Assembly (NCBI RefSeq): GCF_027924145.1
Contig: NZ_BRVP01000003.1
Coordinates: forward strand, 62,001-126,000
Direction: 5' to 3'
DNA length: 64,000 nucleotides
DNA from: Neptunitalea chrysea
GTDB taxonomy: Bacteria > Bacteroidota > Bacteroidia > Flavobacteriales > Flavobacteriaceae
Positions 62,137 to 64,000 of the stretch are shown in pieces (position 1 is the first letter of the stretch; every line of letters starts with the position of its first letter). The translations under genes and the position numbers were made by a program. Below the pieces are notes generated by a model. It had not been told where the DNA came from, did not search any database, and saw only the letters and a list, made by a program, of their open reading frames with translations.

Positions 62137-63038
62137 TGCTTAAAATAGCCTGGCATCCGATATATCAACATCCATTACCGGAAAGGCACAGGTTTCCGAT
62201 GATAAAATATGATTTGCTTCCTAAACAATTACTCCATGAGGGTACTTGTGTGGAAGCAAATTTTTTTAGTCCTAAAGTACCCAATACTTCACACATATTA
62301 AGGGTGCACACAAAAGAGTATGTCGAGAATCTTTTCAGCTTACAGCTCACCGCTAAAGAAATTAGAAAAACCGGATTTCCACATTCAAAAGAATTAGTAG
62401 AAAGGGAAATTATTATAGCAGATGGTACTATAAAAGGTGCAGCGTACGCACTAGAATATGGTATTGCGTTTAATATTGCTGGTGGCACGCATCATGCGTA
62501 TTCAGGTCATGGAGAGGCTTTTTGCTTATTGAATGATCAGGCAATTGCTGCTCGCTATTTGCAGGATAAGGGATTAGCTCGTAAAATTTTAATTATTGAT
62601 TTAGATGTGCATCAAGGAAATGGTACTGCTGAAATTTTTCAGAAAGATGATTCTGTGTTTACGTTTAGTATGCATGGTGAAAGTAACTATCCTTTTAAAA
62701 AAGAAGTAAGCAATTTAGATATTCCGTTACCTGATAATACAGGGGACGAGGCATATCTGGAAATCTTAATCGATGTATTGCCAAAGTTAATTGAAGAACA
62801 GCAACCTAATTTTATTTTCTATTTATCGGGGGTAGATGTCTTAAAGCAAGATAAATTAGGTAAACTAGGGATGACTATTGAAGGATGTAAACAGAGAGAT
62901 AAGTTTGTTTTAGAAACCTGTAAGACGCTTAATATACCTGTACAATGTAGCATGGGCGGTGGATATTCACCAGAAATTAAAGATATTATAGAAGCCCACG
63001 CCAATACGTACCGATTGGCGCAGGATATTTATTTTTAA
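62136..63038 (+). CDS. Histone deacetylase-superfamily hydrolase
   Basis: This 300-residue protein has the zinc-hydrolase core of the arginase/deacetylase superfamily: GGTHHAYSGHGEAFCLLND (catalytic His pair), IDLDVHQGNGTAEIF (zinc Asp/His), FYLSGVDVLKQDKLGKLG (second zinc Asp) and GGGYSPE. Bacterial members deacetylate acetyl-lysine, polyamines or acetoin-related substrates; the actual one is unknown. It overlaps the metG stop by one base. Its own stop overlaps the convergent gene's stop in TTAA (63035-63038). Confidence 0.92.
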   Translation: MLKIAWHPIYQHPLPERHRFPMIKYDLLPKQLLHEGTCVEANFFSPKVPNTSHILRVHTKEYVENLFSLQLTAKEIRKTGFPHSKELVEREIIIADGTIKGAAYALEYGIAFNIAGGTHHAYSGHGEAFCLLNDQAIAARYLQDKGLARKILIIDLDVHQGNGTAEIFQKDDSVFTFSMHGESNYPFKKEVSNLDIPLPDNTGDEAYLEILIDVLPKLIEEQQPNFIFYLSGVDVLKQDKLGKLGMTIEGCKQRDKFVLETCKTLNIPVQCSMGGGYSPEIKDIIEAHANTYRLAQDIYF

Positions 63039-64000
63039 TTGGTGACCAATCGGTTGCGATATAACGATGCATCTATACTATTTTTCATAGCTTCTTTATC
63101 CATGTCAATGCCTATAAATTCTCTTATTTTTTTAAGCTGTGTTTCCGGGTTTTCAAGCATATCAGTATAATTAACATACAATAGTTCTACACCTGGTTCA
63201 TTATTTTTCCAAAATTCGATTTCCTTAAGTTGTCTTGTAAAAGCATTGAGTAGGGTAATGGGTAATGTATCTGGGTCTTTTCCTATCATTTTTTGTTGAG
63301 AGCGAACAATTTCATGAATATCTCTGTTCATAAAAACTACTTTATAGCGGTATTGCCTGTCAATAAACTTTAATAGTGGAGCCACTATTTTTACTACTTT
63401 GTTTTGTGCCTCTCCCAGGCAGGTATTGTCGTTATGCATATTCCTAACAGGCTTGTATTCATAATATCCTTTCGGGTTAGACTCGTCTGCTTGTCTTGTT
63501 TCATCAATTAAGGGAATCATGCCGCCATTAGAAAGTATTTGCATCATCATCGAAGTTCCAGATCTTGGCAATCCAGATACCACTGTAATTTGATTATCGT
63601 AATGCTTGTATGTGGCCTTAGAATTTAAATCAAGAGGAACCCTTGATTGATCCTCTATATTTTCTATAGCACGTTCTGCTTTATGATATGTTTTAGGGCG
63701 TAATTTTGCTGCAGTTTCAAAGGCTATTTTGGCATTTTTAAAATCACCTAATTTTGTTAAAGCTTCTCCTAAGGTATAGTGGGCTTGCGGAAAATACTTA
63801 ATTAGTTCAATACTCGTTAGTGCATGTTCAGCAGCAGTCTCGTAAGCATTAAGTTGTAGGTATACTACTGCAATAGCTTGATGGTAGCGTGCGTTATCAG
63901 GCTCTAATTGAATAGCGTTTGAAAAACTTTTTTCGGCAGCCTCAAATTGTTTTAACTTCGTATGTGCCCTTCCTTTTTGAAAGAATAACTCTGAATTTGG
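63035..64000 (-). CDS. TPR-sulfotransferase fusion protein (5' partial)
   Basis: The frame is open from the window's right edge, so the N-terminus is missing; 321 residues are visible. First come TPR repeats (~1-115; FQKGRAHTKLKQFEAAEKSF, AHYTLGEALTKLGDFKNAKI). A sulfotransferase domain follows with the PAPS 5'-phosphosulfate loop GLPRSGTSMMMQIL (~145-158) and later FMNRDIHEIVRSQ and LYVNYTDMLENPE. TPR-sulfotransferases of this type modify proteins or carbohydrates. The segment lacking the TPRs (63035-63583) is not a separate gene. Confidence 0.9.
   Translation of the reverse strand, partial: PNSELFFQKGRAHTKLKQFEAAEKSFSNAIQLEPDNARYHQAIAVVYLQLNAYETAAEHALTSIELIKYFPQAHYTLGEALTKLGDFKNAKIAFETAAKLRPKTYHKAERAIENIEDQSRVPLDLNSKATYKHYDNQITVVSGLPRSGTSMMMQILSNGGMIPLIDETRQADESNPKGYYEYKPVRNMHNDNTCLGEAQNKVVKIVAPLLKFIDRQYRYKVVFMNRDIHEIVRSQQKMIGKDPDTLPITLLNAFTRQLKEIEFWKNNEPGVELLYVNYTDMLENPETQLKKIREFIGIDMDKEAMKNSIDASLYRNRLVTN

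Overview
The window comes from a marine-type Flavobacteriaceae (Bacteroidota) chromosome. The evidence is AT-rich DNA, SusC/SusD transport genes, type IX secretion (T9SS) C-terminal sorting tails, the flavobacterial exosortase XrtF with its partner protein, and many matches to the Bacteroidota promoter -7 box TAnnTTTG. Three genes appear to start with TTG. No phage, IS element, CRISPR array or rRNA was seen.

Region 1 (1-2400): the 3' end of an Omp85-like outer-membrane barrel gene, meeting a convergent lipoprotein gene. Region 2 (2400-22350): a complete maltodextrin/starch utilization locus in two divergent arms around a LacI-family regulator. The leftward arm is susC, susD, a SusE-like starch-binding lipoprotein and a T9SS-secreted GH13 amylase. 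The rightward arm is the regulator, an MFS sugar importer, beta-phosphoglucomutase, a GH65 maltose phosphorylase, a periplasmic GH97 glucosidase, a periplasmic GH13 enzyme and a GH13 lipoprotein. The implied route is surface cleavage, SusCD import, periplasmic trimming, MFS import of maltose, then phosphorolysis and conversion of beta-glucose-1-phosphate to glucose-6-phosphate. A candidate operator lies between the arms.

Region 3 (22350-26400): a decayed metallo-hydrolase gene, an acetyltransferase, a Bcr/CflA-type efflux pump with an AraC regulator, and a GAF-domain methionine sulfoxide reductase-like gene. Region 4 (26400-30540): xrtF and its partner, then a copper module of an AraC regulator with a CxxC N-terminus, a small HMA protein and a copper P-type ATPase; the last two are separated only by a run of ten A. 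Region 5 (30540-36350): two tandem paralogous ~790-residue envelope proteins and an esterase. Region 6 (36400-41220): a siderophore receptor with a perfect promoter, followed by a small membrane-protein/PepSY operon for iron uptake.

Region 7 (41220-47120): two identical tRNA-Asp genes bracket a membrane protein gene and a 1356-residue secreted phosphoesterase with an A-B-A-B repeat architecture. Region 8 (47120-64000): mostly housekeeping and envelope genes (DUF58 protein, thioredoxin, MscS channel, M28 peptidase, epimerase, LD-carboxypeptidase, metG, a histone-deacetylase-like gene, a TPR-sulfotransferase cut by the window end). It also holds a clear GNAT-nitrilase pseudogene and a lipoprotein with a phage-fibre-like domain.

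The points most worth following are the A10 junction inside the copper ATPase locus, the HMA-AraC fusion, the two pseudogenes, the block-duplicated phosphoesterase, and the operator layout of the maltodextrin locus.
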